DNA of 64,000 nucleotides from Bryoerythrophyllum caledonicum (GCA_963971425.1 OZ020524.1:1199573-1263572), one strand, 5' to 3'; positions 44,885 through 56,578 are shown, numbered from the stretch's first letter. Numbers and translations: made by a program. The notes: generated by a model from the letters alone, not told the origin.

Positions 44885-45340
44885 CCACCATAAACCCAAC
44901 TATTCAAAAAAGTAATAAAATATAACCACCTTTATTTATAATAGTAACCTTGTCACAATATAGGGGCCCAAGGTGTTGAAATTTCCTGCCCCTCTAGCTC
45001 GATAGCGCCGAATGAACGTAACGATGCTCAAACGAGAACAACGGGAATCGAACCCGGACCACCGCTACAACACAACCATGTATTTTCCAAACAACCTGGC
45101 AATGTCAACAATGTGACGACCAACAAAACCAACCTTCTACTTCTTTACAAGAGAATACACCCCAAACAATCACTTTATAGTGTACTGGTTCTTGGTTCCT
45201 GGTATACAGTGTCCACCCTGAGAGGGGTTAGTAGTCCTATACCATTGTTGTTATGTCATGTGGGCATATCATCAAGGGTAGGTCGAACGGACACTATATT
45301 CACGCCATCCCATAGGGGTCTGGTGTTCTTCTTCTTCTTC
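44885..45340 (+). other. 3' UTR and (TTC)n tail of the inner LINE
   Basis: The last about 190 bases align with the outer LINE's 3' UTR: GTGTCCACCCTGAGAGGGG and CACTATATTCACGCC correspond to GTGTCTACCCTCGAGAGGGG and CACTTTATTCACGC. The element ends in (TTC)5 instead of poly(A). About 230 bases near 44930-45160 have no counterpart in the outer copy. Confidence 0.8.
44930..45120 (-). mobile_element. Possible tRNA-derived SINE in the inner LINE 3' UTR
   Basis: On the minus strand a B-box-like GGGTTCGATTCCCG (about 45042-45055) is preceded some 55 bases earlier by an A-box-like TTGCCAGGTTGTTTGG. The segment is missing from the outer LINE's 3' UTR. I could not define ends or a target duplication, so the call is tentative. 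Confidence 0.35.
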
Positions 45341-45353
45341 TATCATAGATCAA
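45341..45353. repeat. Right copy of the inner LINE target-site duplication
   Basis: TATCATAGATCAA, identical to 18226-18238, directly after the (TTC)n tail. Confidence 0.9.
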
Positions 45354-48300
45354 TATAATAATATCCTAACTAGCCCCGAAGACATTGCGAATGAAATATT
45401 CAACCAACAAACAAAAACCAATAGACCAACAGTACCAACATGTAATTACCAACCACAACATACAACACATTGTACATGTGCAGTACACCAATACCCACGG
45501 CATGACCTGGACCGATATATCCTTAACAAACGAGGCGAACCAGAAATTCCAATACATAAATATCTCAACAGAGCCACATACGACACATGCCTTCAAAATC
45601 TTGGAAATAATAAAGCCCCAGGCCCAGACTGCATACCAAACTCAATACTCAAAAACATGCCTCCGAGATTTCATAAACTATTATTCCTATTCTTCTCTCA
45701 CTGCTATAAACAAAAACAAATACCAAACTGATGGAAAACAAGCACAACAATTTTATTATACAAAAAAGGCGACTCGTCTATGCTATCCAACCATAGGCCA
45801 ATTGCACTAGCTAACACAATATATAAACTCTTTACTAGTACACTCACCTCTATATTATCCTCATACGGCGAAAAATTCAAAATCCTACATGATAGTCAAG
45901 AAGGATTTAGAGCAGAGAGAAGTACCGCACGACAAATACAAACTATAATAGCCGCACTAGAAGATGCAAAATTTACTAACCAAGATATATACATACTATA
46001 CGTGGACTTCAAAAATGTCTTTGGCTCAATCGACCATGCCCGACTTCTAGCAATAATGATAGACCTTGGTTATCCAAAAGATGCAACTACGCTAGTTGGA
46101 AACATCTATTCTCAATCATCTACTTCTTATACCGGTGAACACTTTGGGAAAAAAAAATCGATATCCATTCAAAGAGGAACTATACAAGGGGACACCCTCA
46201 GCCCATACCTATTCATTATATTTTTAGAACCACTACTCAGATGGCTAGAAAGAGGCAATTACGGGTACACTTTTGGCACATCACAGGTTACAATAAACTC
46301 CGCCGCATACGCGGATGACCTAGCCACCATAACTAACAAAATCAAATCAATCCAAATACAACTAAACAAAATTGATAGATATGTAAATGGGCCGGTATGG
46401 ACGTAGGTGTCCCAAAATGTGCCGCTACCGGATGCCCAAACAAATCCAAATTGAACCCTACCACCTTCAAAGCCCTAATGCAAGCCTCAAACATGAACTA
46501 CCGCAATCAACCGATCCCCATACTACACGAAAATGAACCATACATATACTTAGGTACAAACGTTGTTCCCTCACTAAAATGGAAAATCCAAATCCACACC
46601 ACAACGACAAAACTCATCAAACAATGCGAAGAACTAACAGCATGCCCAGCCACCATGAAACAAAAAATAAAAATGGTGGATACTGTACTACGCCCAGGTG
46701 TGGCATATAGTTTTTACAGTGTACCATACTCTATGCCAGCTATCAAAAAACTTGATAAAAAAATAATAGCCATACAAAAAACCATGTGGATTACCAAAAT
46801 GTATGTCAAATGCAATAACCCAACTTCCACATAACCTATTTGGACTAGAAGCTTTCTCCCTCAAAAACGCATATCTCCGATGTACAAGCGAACAACTGCA
46901 AAATGCTTTAAACGATAAAGGAAGGCTTGGGAAAATATATAATGGACTAGCTCATTATGTCCTTGCCCAATATGGTGGCGCCAAAAACATACCCAGAATT
47001 AAAAAAGGTGACTGCTTAAGATTGCCAATAACAGGAACATTCTACTTATTAAAACATATAGCTAAAGTCCACCTTAAAAGTACACTCCCAAAGTTCCTCA
47101 TTAATCCTACAACACTAGAAATATTATGGCGCCAAGAAACACTAAACCACAGTACACTAAATGCCCAATTCTCCCAAAAGCTCCTACAAAAACTCCTCTC
47201 ACAAAATATTTTTGAACTAAACCAAATTACTTTATCCAACGGCACACACATCATGAACAATGAGGACTTCAAAACCTACCATTCCACCCCATCCAAACTA
47301 ATAAAAAACGCCCTAAATATTGCTAAACAACTATTTTGCCACCCTACTTGCCCCACTACATGTCACACTCCTTGTAACATACACCCATACTCTCAAATAC
47401 TTAAAGATTCATTCATCACCCTCAACAACAACATCATCCCACGAAATATCCCCACACCAATCAATCCCTCTAACCCTCCACATATGCCCCACCCCCATCC
47501 TCACACATACATCCCCAAAAACCCTACCACATATCCCATTAATAACATCATAAGCCATAAACATATCCACCACACAGACACAAATAACATACAAACTACC
47601 TACACAAAATATTTATGCCAATGGCACCACAATGATAATACATTCAATAAATGGCTCCCCCAAAGAGACCTTTTTCCACGGCACGACACCAATACCTCCA
47701 CACATAACACCGAAAAATTAAGACAATACTACCAAAAAATCCAAAACAAAATATACTCAGATATTATCCTTGCCCACCACCCACAAGAACAATTTTCAGA
47801 CTCAAGATCCGTAACACCACCCATAATTATCCCACTCTTAAACATATACACAACATAATGCAACCCCAAAAATGATATCCTTGCATCCTCAAACACAATT
47901 CAAATAGTTAACAATCAAGCACATCTACATAAAGAAAACGGCCGACATTTAATCACCATCCCTGTTACCCGACTCCAATGGCTATGGAATCAATATAATA
48001 CAAAATTACAAACTCCTACAAACATCGAACCAACGACCCAACCCTTTGAAACTGAACTAATATGGCTCTACCAAAGATATAAATATCGAATACCAAAAAC
48101 TGACCCCCTAAAAAATGCCCAATACACAATATCCACTCTCATTTTAGACTCGCTGATCTCATCCTTTAATATCGAGCAATCATACTTTTCTTCCCCGGTC
48201 ACATGTTCTACCAAACTAAAAAAATTCTACTCACCTTATGAAAGAGACAAAATATTCGGATCCCTAGGAAAGGCCTTTGACTACAAATGGATCGGCAATG

Positions 48301-50285
48301 GCATAGCCCACCCCCACAACGAGAAGGACATGGAACAAGCCATACATTGGGCTAGACTTGCCACCAAACACGATTCAAATAACACAAAAACAATCATCAT
48401 CACACTGAACAATAGATGGTACCAAAACAACAACCAACATCCAAACCCATTCCCAGATTCCCATATCATTGCACTATTTGAAGCAGACACAATACCATAC
48501 AAAGAACCTACTATTCCACATGAGCTAAAAAAACCCCGTATAGAGCCATCTACATTACAAATATTATGCGTCCATCATCAAAATCAAACCATTGGCTCCC
48601 TAGAACAACTTGCGGAACTTACCTCCATAACAAACAATCTAGGCATACACCGACTATACACAAAACTAGCCCCACCAACACCCATACAAACCCCTGTAAA
48701 CAAAAGTAAAAACTGGTCAAAACTAAACTATGTCAACAACACATTAAACTACTCCGTCATACCTCCCCCTCTTCCAGACTACCAAACCCATACCACACCA
48801 AAATTTAACCCCACATACAGTTATTACACCGACGGCTAATTTAAACCACCAGAACAAATCAGCCCGGGCTCTTGGCGCAGAGAAAAAGCTGGCTATGGCA
48901 TATATAATTCTACCAAAGAAATTAAACTAGCCAAAAGACTCCATGGGCTACAAAATATCCTCAGAGCAGAATTCATGGCCATTCACAAAACACTACAAAT
49001 CATCACAACAAAATACAAAAATGAACCTGCACATATATTCACCGATTGTATAAATGCACTCTACCTACTAAACACTCAAATAACACACCCTACCCTCCAC
49101 AATAGCCACCCCGACCAAATCATATTAACATCAATGGTCCAAATGTTACAAAACCGTACACAAATCACAACCCTTCATAAAGTGAGAGCGCATGCCAACA
49201 TTGATGGCAACGAACAAGCAGACAAACTTGCAAAAGAAGGCCGAGAAAATCCACACAAAAATGCCAAAGACCCACATGAACATGCCCATGCCACCCCATA
49301 CTACTTTCAAAAAGAAGATTGGCCTTCCAAAGAAAATACCCCCGACAAAGGCCCAATTAGATTTTTGGGCAAATATCTTAAAAAACAAGACCTCTACAAC
49401 AACCTTGACACAATCTCAGAAAATATTCCTAACATAGAAAAATGGACTAACAATAACGACATGGACAATGAACTCTCTACAAACTTTTGGAAAAACCCCA
49501 TCATTTCCGATTCACAGATAACATGCCTCATCAAATTCCGTACCGGTCAGTATATGGGAAACGCTCGCAAACAACTCTTCTTTGGAATAGAAAGATTTCC
49601 ATCCATAACATGCCCCATATGCCCCTCAACGGACCCCGACACATGGCTGCATGTTCTACTCAAATGCCAAAACCACCACATACATTCTCTAATTGTTAAA
49701 AGGCATAATAAAGCAGTATGGGAAGTCCGAAAACTAATCACCTCCTACAATAAATCGAGATGCTTTATACTAATGAACGCCGACACTTTTAATAACAATC
49801 CACAAGAAAATACGGTCCCCCCTTGGCTACTCCCATGCTCATGTGTGACCCAAAGATGCCATTGCAATGCTAGGCTCAAACCGGACATCCTCTGTGTTAG
49901 AGGTTTACCATACAATGATCCGCCACCCGACCACATTAACCAAGACTACACCATCCAATTCATTGAATTCACATATTGCAACGATAGATTTTCTCCGGAA
50001 ACGATCCAAAACAAAACAGACAAATACCAACCCCTCATTGACGACATCAGTGCCCTCGGATGGAATGTGGACCCCATTATTGTTATCACATCTGGCGCTC
50101 GTGCCACCACCTTCATCCCATCTATGAAAACTCTTGAAGATACCTTCAAAATACCCATTGAAACAATCAAAACCACCTTTAAAAATATTAACACCATCGC
50201 TATTCAATATGCCATGTCCATTTTGCTACATAAACGTAAAATCGAAAATAACCAAGCCCTCCCCGATATACAAGACCCCCCTTAA
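45354..50285 (+). pseudogene. Outer LINE ORF2, from the reverse transcriptase to the C-terminus
   Basis: This resumes the frame from 18238 with YNNILTSPEDIANEIF. Reverse transcriptase motifs: NNKAPGPDCIPNSIL, SNHRPIALANTIYKLF, LYVDFKNVFGSIDH (motif A), QRGTIQGDTLSPYLF (motif B), AYADDLA (motif C). RNase H follows (YYTDG, RAEFMAI, IFTDCINALY, DGNEQADKLAK). The C-terminal region has CPICPSTDPDTWLHVLLKC, VKRHNKAVWEV, ARLKPDILCVRG and IQFIEFTYCND. Defects: TGA in IPN*WKTS near 45730, a frameshift near 46383, an extra base near 46779, a TAA near 47858, and a TAA right after YYTDG (48838-48840). All domains are recognisable and in order, so decay postdates insertion or began shortly before it. Confidence 0.84.
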
Positions 50286-50540
50286 ATGCTTCTCGGCCTA
50301 GACTTATCCTAACTAGTTGGTTTTGTGGTTTTGGTGACTTGTTTAGTTAGTTGTTGCGTTGGTTGTTTGTTTGCTTGGTTGGTATCTGGTCACCGGTTAC
50401 ATAGTGTCTACCCTCGAGAGGGGGAAGTAGTTCCAGTTTACTAATTCCTTGTCCAGTGGACATGGTCTTAGTAATGGAACGAACAGGCACTTTATTCACG
50501 CTGGTTCCTTCGGAGACCGGCGTTCTTCTTCTTCTTCTTC
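50286..50540 (+). other. 3' UTR and (TTC)n tail of the outer LINE
   Basis: Contains GTGTCTACCCTCGAGAGGGG and GGCACTTTATTCACGC, shared with the inner LINE and with a relic at 55323-55386, followed by (TTC)n. Short inverted repeats such as CCTCGAGAGG could fold into a stem used for recognition by the reverse transcriptase (inference). Confidence 0.8.
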
Positions 50541-50552
50541 AAGGGCTATACT
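50539..50552. repeat. Right copy of the outer LINE target-site duplication
   Basis: TCAAGGGCTATACT, identical to 9338-9351; pogo transposase sequence resumes immediately after it. Confidence 0.85.
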
Positions 50553-51720
50553 TGTCATGGAGAAGATGCATTAACTGACATTTTTGAAGAGGTTTTAAAG
50601 AAAATGGAAGACATCAAACACTTGTATCTCAGTACAGGAGTTGTGATGTTTTCAATATGGATGAAATTGGTCTTTTTAACAGGTCGGAACCAAATCGTAC
50701 ATTAGCTACGAAAAGGTTATTTGGAAAAAAAAGCAGAAGGAGCGCATCACGGTGGCACTTACCGCAAATGCTGATGGAAGCATCATTCTTCGTCCATTGG
50801 TTATCAATCAATATTTGAAGCCTCGGGCTTTTACAAGTAGGCACATTCTAAATCTAGAAAATCTAGGTATGCAATGGCATGCTAATATAAAAACATGGAT
50901 GACAATACAAATTTTTTAACAATTTATGTTATATTTTGAGAGGAGAATGGTAAGTGCCCAGAAAGAGAAAGTACTTTTGTTGATGGATAATTTTTCTGGA
51001 CATCAAGTGTCTAATGTAGGTTCAAGATTGAGGGTGACACGATTAGAGTTTTTGCCTCCAAATACAACTAGTCGTTTCCAGCCTATGGATGCAAGGATCA
51101 TTGCATCATTCAAAGCTCAATATAGGAAGTTATTAATTCAACATCAAATAGATTGTATTTCAACTGGCAAGAGTTTTGCAATTGATGTGTATCAAGCTGT
51201 GACCATGCTTGAGAAGGCTTGGCGTAACGGAGTGACTCCAACAACAATTCAAAATTGTTGGAGACACACGGGAATTCTTTCAGTCCTTGTAGAAAATGAA
51301 GTCCTTCAAGAGCAGCAAAGGAAAGAGATTGCTGCTATATTGGAACAACTAAGTTTGATATCCTCTGTGACTGAGACCCCGAACATGAATGTTCAAGAGT
51401 ATTTCAATTATGAGCTCGAGTTTGATTTGAATAACCCTTATCAATCCACTGATGAAAAAAATATTGAAATGCTTCCATCTCAACAACAAGGTAGTGAACA
51501 CGAAGATAGTAATCGTGATGAAGCTAATCCTTACGATACAGTAGAAGAGGTTGTAGGCTTTAAAGATGTAGGTCGTGCTCCTTAAACTTTGAAGAAGTTT
51601 TTGGAGCAAAGACCTAATGACACCATGTTATCTATTAGGAATATTGCAGCATTAGAATAGGAAGTAGAATCTTGGCGTGCAACAGAAACTCGCCAAAGTA
51701 CTATTGATTCATTCGTTTGA
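50553..51720 (+). pseudogene. pogo-like transposase, catalytic part
   Basis: DDE-type catalytic segments are visible in order: VFNMDEIGLFNRSEPNRTL (first Asp), EKVLLLMDNFSGH (second Asp) and FLPPNTTSRFQPMD (third acidic residue, pogo DD-D type). The C-terminus is acidic (SEHEDSNRDEANPYDTVEEVVGF). Stops occur near 50917-50919 (before the long frame starting at 50926), near 51583 (TAA where copy B has CAA) and near 51658 (TAG). After DNA excision and integration in TA sites by an active relative, this copy would be non-autonomous at best. Confidence 0.8.
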
Positions 51721-51933
51721 CAGACTTAGATGAATAATGAATCAATATTTTGTAATTTCATCCATTTTTCTATAAATGTTATGTATTTACCTTTTTAATT
51801 CTTCTAAGTGTTATTTTTTATAAGTGTTACAAATCATCGGCATCACCCTCTATAAGTGTTATGTGTTACTAGTGTCTAAGTGTTAACTAGAAGTATGCTC
51901 CCAACCCCTAACACTTATCGAGGTCTGAGTGTA
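50553..51933 (+). mobile_element. pogo/Tigger-like DNA transposon, copy A, 3' half
   Basis: Continues the element started at 8351. It ends with AACACTTATCGAGGTCTGAG and GTGTA, the inverse of the left terminal repeat, and a TA (51932-51933). Without the LINE insertion the element would be about 2.4 kb, a normal size for pogo/Tigger. Confidence 0.85.
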
Positions 51934-52912
51934 CAAGTTTGATACCTTGAGCAAAGAAGATGAAGTGCCAATTGGCACATGAGAAACCACCGCTGCCTTC
52001 CATAATCCATTTCCACTTTCATCACTGTCCCTCAACTGCAAGTGTCAGTCCATCAACCAAAATCTTCAACATCAACCCCACACAACTCACACCACCACAA
52101 CACTCATCTCTCCAACCTTTGGTAAGAAGCCCACACCTCCCTCTCCTTCACAAAAATCCCAATTCGGGTACCAAAACTCCCACCTTTGCCACCCTCAAAG
52201 GTGCAAGTTTTAACACATGTTTTCTCAAGGAACTCTCATGTGATGGGCTTGCCTTTCTTGTTTGGAAGCTTTCTGTTTGGTGGCGTGTATGGTTGTTGGA
52301 TTTAGTTTTGTACAATGACATTCTTTTGTTGATTGGGCTTGTGGTTGTGTTTTTTGTTGTGGGTTTTAGCTAATGAGGAAACGAGCATCTCCTTGATTGA
52401 GCTGGCATGGGCATGTGATCTGGTGAGCGTGTCTGGTTTGGGGGTTTTTGGTTGTGAAGGAAGTAGAATTTAGGGTTTTGATTAGTGTTTTTTGACATGG
52501 TTTTCATGGTTGTAACATTTGTTGAAGATATGATGGAGCAGACTAGAGTTTGCATCTCTTCATTGAGGTGACAGTGGCATATGATCTGCTCAGGAAGCTT
52601 GTTTGCATTTGTTTCATACCTGTGATCGAGTATGATTTTTGTTTCCGATCTGAAGGAGCTCACAACATTCTGTTCGGGAGCCAATTCTTGTGGAGCTCGT
52701 GGAGGATTTCGTCTTTGGTTGATTTGATGCTTCGTTTGAGTCATCGATGTCAGTAGAATAGGGCTTAAGAAGTTGTTGACTTATTTAGAAACCATCTTCT
52801 TCAAAGATTAGGCTTCTCTAGAATGTTATGTTTTGTGAAGACATGGGTGTATCATTGACACATCCATTTTTCTTTTGCTAATTTTGCAGTGTTTTGAGCG
52901 TGTGATCTTTGG
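51934..52912. other. Region between the pogo element and the hydrolase pseudogene
   Basis: I see no recognisable protein. The open frame at 51960-52373 is rich in Pro/Ser/Thr/His and then hydrophobic, without a known relative. The last part may hold the promoter and a 5' UTR of the hydrolase-like gene. Confidence 0.4.
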
Positions 52913-54259
52913 ATGTCGGCGACGCTTCTGACGCTGGTGCGCACCACATCCCGCACGCTCGCCGGCACCCGCTTCGCGCCTCTGACCGCCCTGACGCGGC
53001 GCACCTCGACGCTGGCGCAGCAGCAGCAGGAGCAGGAGGAGCAGAAGAAGACAATGGCGACTCCCCAGGAGATGAGCAGCACCAAGATGTTCGGCGGCTT
53101 CAACCGCCGCTTCAAGCACGACAGCACCGCCGTGGGATGCTCCATGACCTTCACCGTCTACTTCCCTCCCGCTGCCGAATCCGACTAAGTGCCTGTAAGA
53201 AAATCTCTCATCTCACATCCTTGTTGATAAGTGAGGGCTATCTTCTCATGCTTAGGATGAAAACTTCACATGGTGTATGAACATGTCAGATATGATGTTT
53301 TCACAAATAATCATGAAAACTTCACATGGTGTATGAATATGTTGGATATGATGTTTTCACAAATAATTATGAAAAAGTGCATTGCTTCAACTCTTTGGTG
53401 AGAATTCAGATGTTCAGTTATGGATTCAGGGGGTTAGCTGCCTTTGGTTAGGGTTTTACTAGGGTTTAAGAACCAATGGTCACATGTTGCAGGTCTTGTA
53501 CTGGCTCTGCGGTCTCACTTGCAACGATGAGAACTTCATTCAGAAAGCAGGAGCTCAGCGCAAAGCAGCTGATATTGGCCTGGCCTTGGTTACCATGGAC
53601 ACCTCTCCGAGTGAGTTACTCTCCGTTTTCATACTGCACTTTCACAAATCTCCTCTCCTTCTAATGGTGATCTATCTGTGTTTCCAGGAGGGCTGAATGT
53701 GGAAGGGGAGGATGAAAGCTGGGACTTCGGCACAGGTGGGCTATCTAACTTCTCCTTCTTCTTCTGTAGAAACGATCCGTTTTGTTTATTGTGATGGATG
53801 GAGCAGGAGCTGGATTTTACCCGAACGCCACTCAGGAGAAGTGGAAGAACTGGCGCATGTACGACTACGTGACCAAAGAGCTGCCCTCTCTGCTGAGCTC
53901 CCACTTCCCCCACCTCGACACGACCAACGCCTCTCTCTTTGGCCACTCCATGGGCGGCCATGCCGCCCTCACCCTCTTCCTCAAAAACCCTAGCAAGTAC
54001 AAGGTACATTCCCTCACACCCTTGTTAAGGTTTGGTTACTGGTTGTTAGTTGTTTGAGGAGAGTCATAATGAGGTTGTGTGTGTGTGTGTTTAGTCTGTG
54101 TCTGCGTTTGCACCCATTAGCAACCCATCGCAGTGCCCATGGGGCGACAAGGCGTTCAAGGGGTACCTGGGGGAGGACAAGGCGTTGTGGGAGGACTATG
54201 ATGCGACCTTGCTTGCGAAGAAGTATAATGGCCCCAAGATCACCATCCTCATCGACCAG
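52913..54259 (+). pseudogene. S-formylglutathione hydrolase (esterase D) pseudogene, 3'-truncated
   Basis: Exons 52913-53194, 53493-53610, 53688-53735, 53807-54003 and 54095-54259 have good GT-AG borders and preserved phases. The protein follows plant S-formylglutathione hydrolase (glutathione-dependent formaldehyde detoxification): [48 protein letters not shown], catalytic Ser in [11 protein letters not shown], and ILIDQ. An in-frame TAA (53186-53188, before VPVLYWL) interrupts exon 1. The remaining C-terminal about 55 residues, with the catalytic Asp and His, are absent downstream. The N-terminus before the usual start (MATPQEMSSTKMFGG) adds an Arg/Ser/Thr-rich, acid-free extension like an organelle transit peptide; the enzyme is usually cytosolic. 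It is a decayed, intron-containing duplicate. Confidence 0.85.
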
Positions 54260-55322
54260 GTCAGTCACCCAAAGCTTTAACGAGATGCTTTCCTCTTTAG
54301 ATCTCACTCTACCTAGCTATCAGATCAATGGAAGAGCTTGGTGGTCTCTAAACTGAAGTTAGAACTACTTTTTGCTGCCTTTGAGAAGGAGAAAGGACCT
54401 CTTTTGTTCTTTTGTTCGAGCTGTCTAGAGCCAATTCTCATATTAAGAAAAGAGGTTTGCCTCGCTTACGAACAACTTTGTAGCTCCACCTCATCTTGTA
54501 TGTTTCATGTATTGTATACTCACCTCCCGCTTTTTGCACTCTTTAGAAGTGAAGATGGTGTATGGTAAAAATCTAGTCTATCATACAAATGAGGAGAATC
54601 AATATACAACACTAAAGTGCCTCTCCCTATCTCAAGTTTTATCTAATGTCCATTGATGCAATAATTGATAATTTTGACATGTAGCAGCCATAGATGTGTT
54701 CAAAAGCATGGTGTATGAAGCTAGTTTTTGGTACAGTAGATACATAGTTTTGGTACTATGTTGTGTCACACTCTTATGACTAGCTTTTTCATATGGTATC
54801 ACACTAGTCTCACTACGTACATACATATATCTAATTTTGAAATTAGAACAAGTGTGAAGCGTGTGCTAATTACAAAAACTTAGAGTAATATTGACTCTTT
54901 TCATGACATTGGATGACCAATTTCATGACATTTGCATGTGCAAGTATAGTGTTTGCTGTTAGACATGAGACTTGGGAAAAGCCTGACACATACAATTGTC
55001 CTGGGAAATCTTGTCAAGGCAGTTGTTGAGATTGTGGTTTGACTTTGTGGGCAACTTGATTCTTGTGTGGAAGTAGGATGCAAAATGTGACATTGGGTCA
55101 AATGAAGAGAAATGAACCTAAAAACTGTGACATCATGGTTGTGAGGAGATGGTGCTCAAAATTTAGAGGGTTGTTTGGTTTTACCTCTAGTATGGGAATG
55201 ATTTTCATTCATTAAATATATCATGGATTTTATTATACATTTGAAAGGTGCCTTTGGGAGTGATTGAAAGTTGGTTGTTGAAATGGCAATCGTATAAATT
55301 GATTTGGATGGTGTATAAATGT
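54260..55322. other. Region without recognisable genes
   Basis: I looked for the missing last exon of the hydrolase here (a GYDHSYYF-type motif) and did not see it. Otherwise AT-rich with short chance ORFs. Confidence 0.5.
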
Positions 55323-55386
55323 GTTAGTAGCGGAACGAACAAACACTTTATTCATGCTGATTTCCTTCAGAGATTTGAGTTCTTTT
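55323..55386 (+). mobile_element. Relic of the same LINE family (3' end only)
   Basis: GTTAGTAGCGGAACGAACAA, CACTTTATTCATGCTG and TTCCTTCAGAG correspond to TTAGTAATGGAACGAACAGG, CACTTTATTCACGCTG and TTCCTTCGGAG at the end of the outer LINE. The tail has decayed to GTTCTTTTT. It is an extreme 5' truncation. Confidence 0.75.
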
Positions 55387-55660
55387 TAAGAATGTGATAC
55401 AAGGTTGTCGCCACACAACCAACCTAAAATGCCATAACAACATTGAAGGATTGATGGCCTTTAAATTCCTACATGTTATTGTTTTCTTTTAGAGTTTTGG
55501 TGCCAAAAATTCACCCATTGTAGTTGATGAATTTTTTTTGCTTGTGAGAATTTGAGTGTTCCAGATCATATATAATGACATCTACTCATAGGGTACATTT
55601 TAGCAAAAAAAATCTACAATCCCACTTCGTAGAAAGTCATTGACAAAAACTATGAAGAGA

Positions 55661-56578
55661 TTAACGTAACTTCTCAATAGGTACATGTGATTGGTTCTGC
55701 ACTTTTGCTAAGCCACCTTGCATTACCTTCTCTGTCACATCTTCAACAAAAGAACTTGTTGCAAACCTTATCCTCAGGCAGTTATATAATTCCCTTGCCA
55801 ATGTTGACTTCCCAATTCCACCCACTTCCAATAGCCCTAACACCAAAACATCTTTGTCTTGGTCAAGTCTTTCAATAATCTCTTGTGCTACTCTATCAAC
55901 TCCAATGACACGTTCACCAACATCCAATAGAAGTGTCTTGTTGGCCCATTCATATATCCTTCCCACCATTTTATTCACTAGGTCTTTCTCCAACCTACAA
56001 AACAAAAACATAAAATCAAATCCAAGTTGAAGTATGAAATCAACTCAATGTATTCTACCTCATCCTCAATAAACTTATTTTTACCTTTTGTCTCCTTCTC
56101 TATACTCCCAACCATTCAACTTCGAGGTTCTCTCCAAATCCACCCTCCATTGCTTAATGACATGTGCACCATATCTTTGTTTCAACTTAGCAAATCCAAC
56201 TGACAATCGACCCTTCTCAGGAAAACGCACTTCCCAAGGTTCAACTTTGTAAAACACTGCAAGGACTTTCACACCATGAATCTCCAATATGACATGTAGT
56301 TCTCTTAGACACGACTCCGAGTGTGTAAAATTCTTTGAAAAGATGACAACTGCAATTGGTGATGTCTTGATGGCATGCTCAATGCATGTCCACGAGTCTT
56401 GACCCTTATCAATAGATACACAATCAAGAAAGGGCCGCAATCCAACAGATTCGATTTTATCACATAAAAAGCCCACAAAGCGAGTCTTTGTGTCAGGACC
56501 TCGATGACTTATGAAAACATCAAAGTTCTCAAATTCATCTACCAACAATACAAGATTGAAGATTAGTTTCATTGTCAC
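55661..56578 (-). pseudogene. TIR-NB-ARC resistance-type gene fragment
   Basis: The TIR exon (about 56085-56578) encodes FDVFISHRGPDTKTRFVGFL, VVIFSKNFTHSESCLREL (with the conserved Glu of TIR NADases) and VLAVFYKVEPWEV. After an intron with a good donor (AAAAG|GTAAAA) and acceptor (TTGTAG), the NB-ARC exon (55661-55998) encodes VIGVDRVAQEII and the P-loop GLLEVGGIGKSTLARELYN. It stops about 45 residues later at EKLR. The kinase-2, GLPL and MHD motifs and the leucine-rich repeats are missing. The intron between TIR and NB-ARC is where plant TNL genes have it. Plant TNLs detect pathogens and trigger immunity; this copy is either a fragment or a short TIR-NB protein. The TIR start codon is uncertain. 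Confidence 0.78.

Larger units (their letters stand above)
18239..45340 (+). mobile_element. Inner LINE, 5'-truncated, including the nested 22-kb element
   Basis: Its own sequence is 18239-20660 plus 42844-45340. It begins abruptly inside the reverse transcriptase (STLTSILSAYGEKHQILHDSQEGFRAER), typical of incomplete reverse transcription, and ends with a 3' UTR and (TTC)n tail. It belongs to the same family as the outer LINE: the proteins align throughout, for example QRGTIQGDTLSP, AYADDLA and ITQLPH. The 13-bp duplication TATCATAGATCAA flanks it. The frame stops matching at FYSPL (20658) and resumes at KRDKVFGSMGQAF (about 42850). Confidence 0.85.
9352..50540 (+). mobile_element. Outer LINE retrotransposon, including nested insertions
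   Basis: The LINE's own sequence is 9352-18238 plus 45354-50540. Order: a long 5' region, ORF1 (13631-15253), ORF2 N-terminus with 2A-like motif and APE endonuclease (16106-18238), a break by the inner LINE, reverse transcriptase (45354-46800), further C-terminal regions, RNase H, Cys/His and PD...E region (to 50285), a 3' UTR and a (TTC)n tail. It is flanked by a 12-14 bp duplication of pogo sequence. The frame across the inner insertion reads PMDCIIDQ then YNNILTSPEDIANEIF without loss. It carries frameshifts and stops and is dead. Confidence 0.82.

Noticed and set aside
54004..55322. Missing last exon of the hydrolase
   Set aside because: Searched by eye for the conserved histidine motif (GYDHSYYF-like) and the Asp motif; neither was found, so the gene is called truncated.
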